A DNA stretch of 64,000 nt from Deroplatys truncata (lineage: Eukaryota; Arthropoda; Insecta; Mantodea; Mantidae): assembly GCA_030765065.1 (NCBI GenBank), contig CM060977.1, positions 97,543,795 through 97,607,794 on the forward strand, given 5' to 3'. The first letter of the stretch is position 1. Every line of letters begins with the position of its first letter. Under the pieces are notes generated by a model. The model was not told where the DNA came from, did no database searches, and was given only the letters and a program-made list of their open reading frames with translations. Positions 63,444 to 64,000 of the stretch are shown piece by piece. Position numbers and translations under genes: made by a program.

Positions 63444-64000
63444 TTTGACTTTGTCCAGTTTTTCCACTCTCAGTTCCAATTGCCACTGTTTTGATTTGTG
63501 TAGTTCAACTTCACTGGCAGTTTACTTCACTAAGGTGAACTAATTAATTTCTCCGTACTATCGGCTTTTTCATGCCATTAATACTATATGGGAGAGAATC
63601 CATATCAGCATACTTTTTCCCTATGTTTTTAATTTTGGAGCACTAGGAACAAATATTTTGTATCATTGCATGGGAGGGCTCACATTTCTATGTGGCTAGT
63701 GGCGCACTTAAAACACCAGGAAGATGGTGAAGAGGGCTTTTTGGGGAGACTTATTTTTATGTAAAAGCGCTTCTTTTTTGGCAAATACTTCATAAGAAAA
63801 CACAATAAAATGTTCCGTAAGGCATGGCGTATTACATGGTCGGGGTATACCACTGCGCAGCCACGTCCTTCATTAGTTGCTGAACCGTCGTAAAGTTTTT
63901 CACAGAATTGTGATATTTATCTAGTGGATAACTAAACATTTGTGTAAGAATAGTAGTGGACGTTTGCAGTTTTAAGTGGCATGAACGAATCAGTTGGCGA
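63444..64000. other. No recognised feature
   Basis: Unassigned sequence to the window end. Confidence 0.4.

Noticed and set aside
1..64000. Host protein-coding genes or exons.
   Set aside because: Every frame with recognisable protein motifs belongs to a mobile element. Short exons of host genes cannot be excluded by reading alone; transcript data would be needed.

Overview
The window reads as gene-poor, repeat-dense nuclear DNA of an animal, most likely an insect. The evidence is AT-rich DNA with many microsatellites, tRNA-headed SINEs, several insect-type Tc1/mariner transposase remnants, LTR retrotransposons and LINE 3' ends. No convincing host exon, rRNA or true tRNA gene was found. The mix of repeats suggests a large hemimetabolous genome such as a cockroach; that is inference only.

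Layout. From 1 to about 27 kb the DNA alternates between one dominant interspersed repeat (called family A here, about 0.86 to 0.95 kb, around 20 full or partial copies on both strands), LTRs of one retrotransposon family (LTR-B, copies near 1.4-2.2, 3.8-4.7, 16.1-16.9 and 25.1-25.9 kb, one preceded by a gag-like fragment at 24.1 kb), tRNA-derived SINEs, a deleted Tc1/mariner element with long inverted repeats (11.5-12.4 kb) and a hAT-like non-autonomous element (22.3-23.3 kb). From 27 to 46 kb there is a foldback MITE (27.3-27.9 kb), an almost complete but dead Tc1-like element (29.0-30.4 kb), several mariner wrecks, and a DUF4817-type transposase relic split by a SINE with a clear target-site duplication (39.25-39.56 kb).

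The most notable object is at 47.35-53.6 kb. A Tc1-like element has been split by a young LTR retrotransposon (47454-52296) with two 1.14-kb LTRs that differ at only about eight positions by eye, a 4-bp target duplication (AGAC) and a tRNA-Lys-like primer binding site. Its interior has lost almost all of gag-pol and instead carries one intact ORF of about 408 codons made of some 23 tandem 11-residue repeats, plus a short relic of the integrase C-terminus. From 54 to 64 kb there is a LINE ORF1-like zinc-knuckle fragment, more family A copies, a nearly full-length dead mariner copy, SINEs and a clean solo LTR (62818-63439, target duplication ATAT).

No pathway or operon logic applies. What links the features is nesting, which gives a relative order of insertion: Tc1 before the LTR element, DUF4817-type transposon before its SINE, and mariner and family A each inserted into the other. 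Coordinates of repeat edges are estimates made by reading and can be off by tens of bases; family assignments rest on recognised protein motifs and on similarity between copies inside this window.
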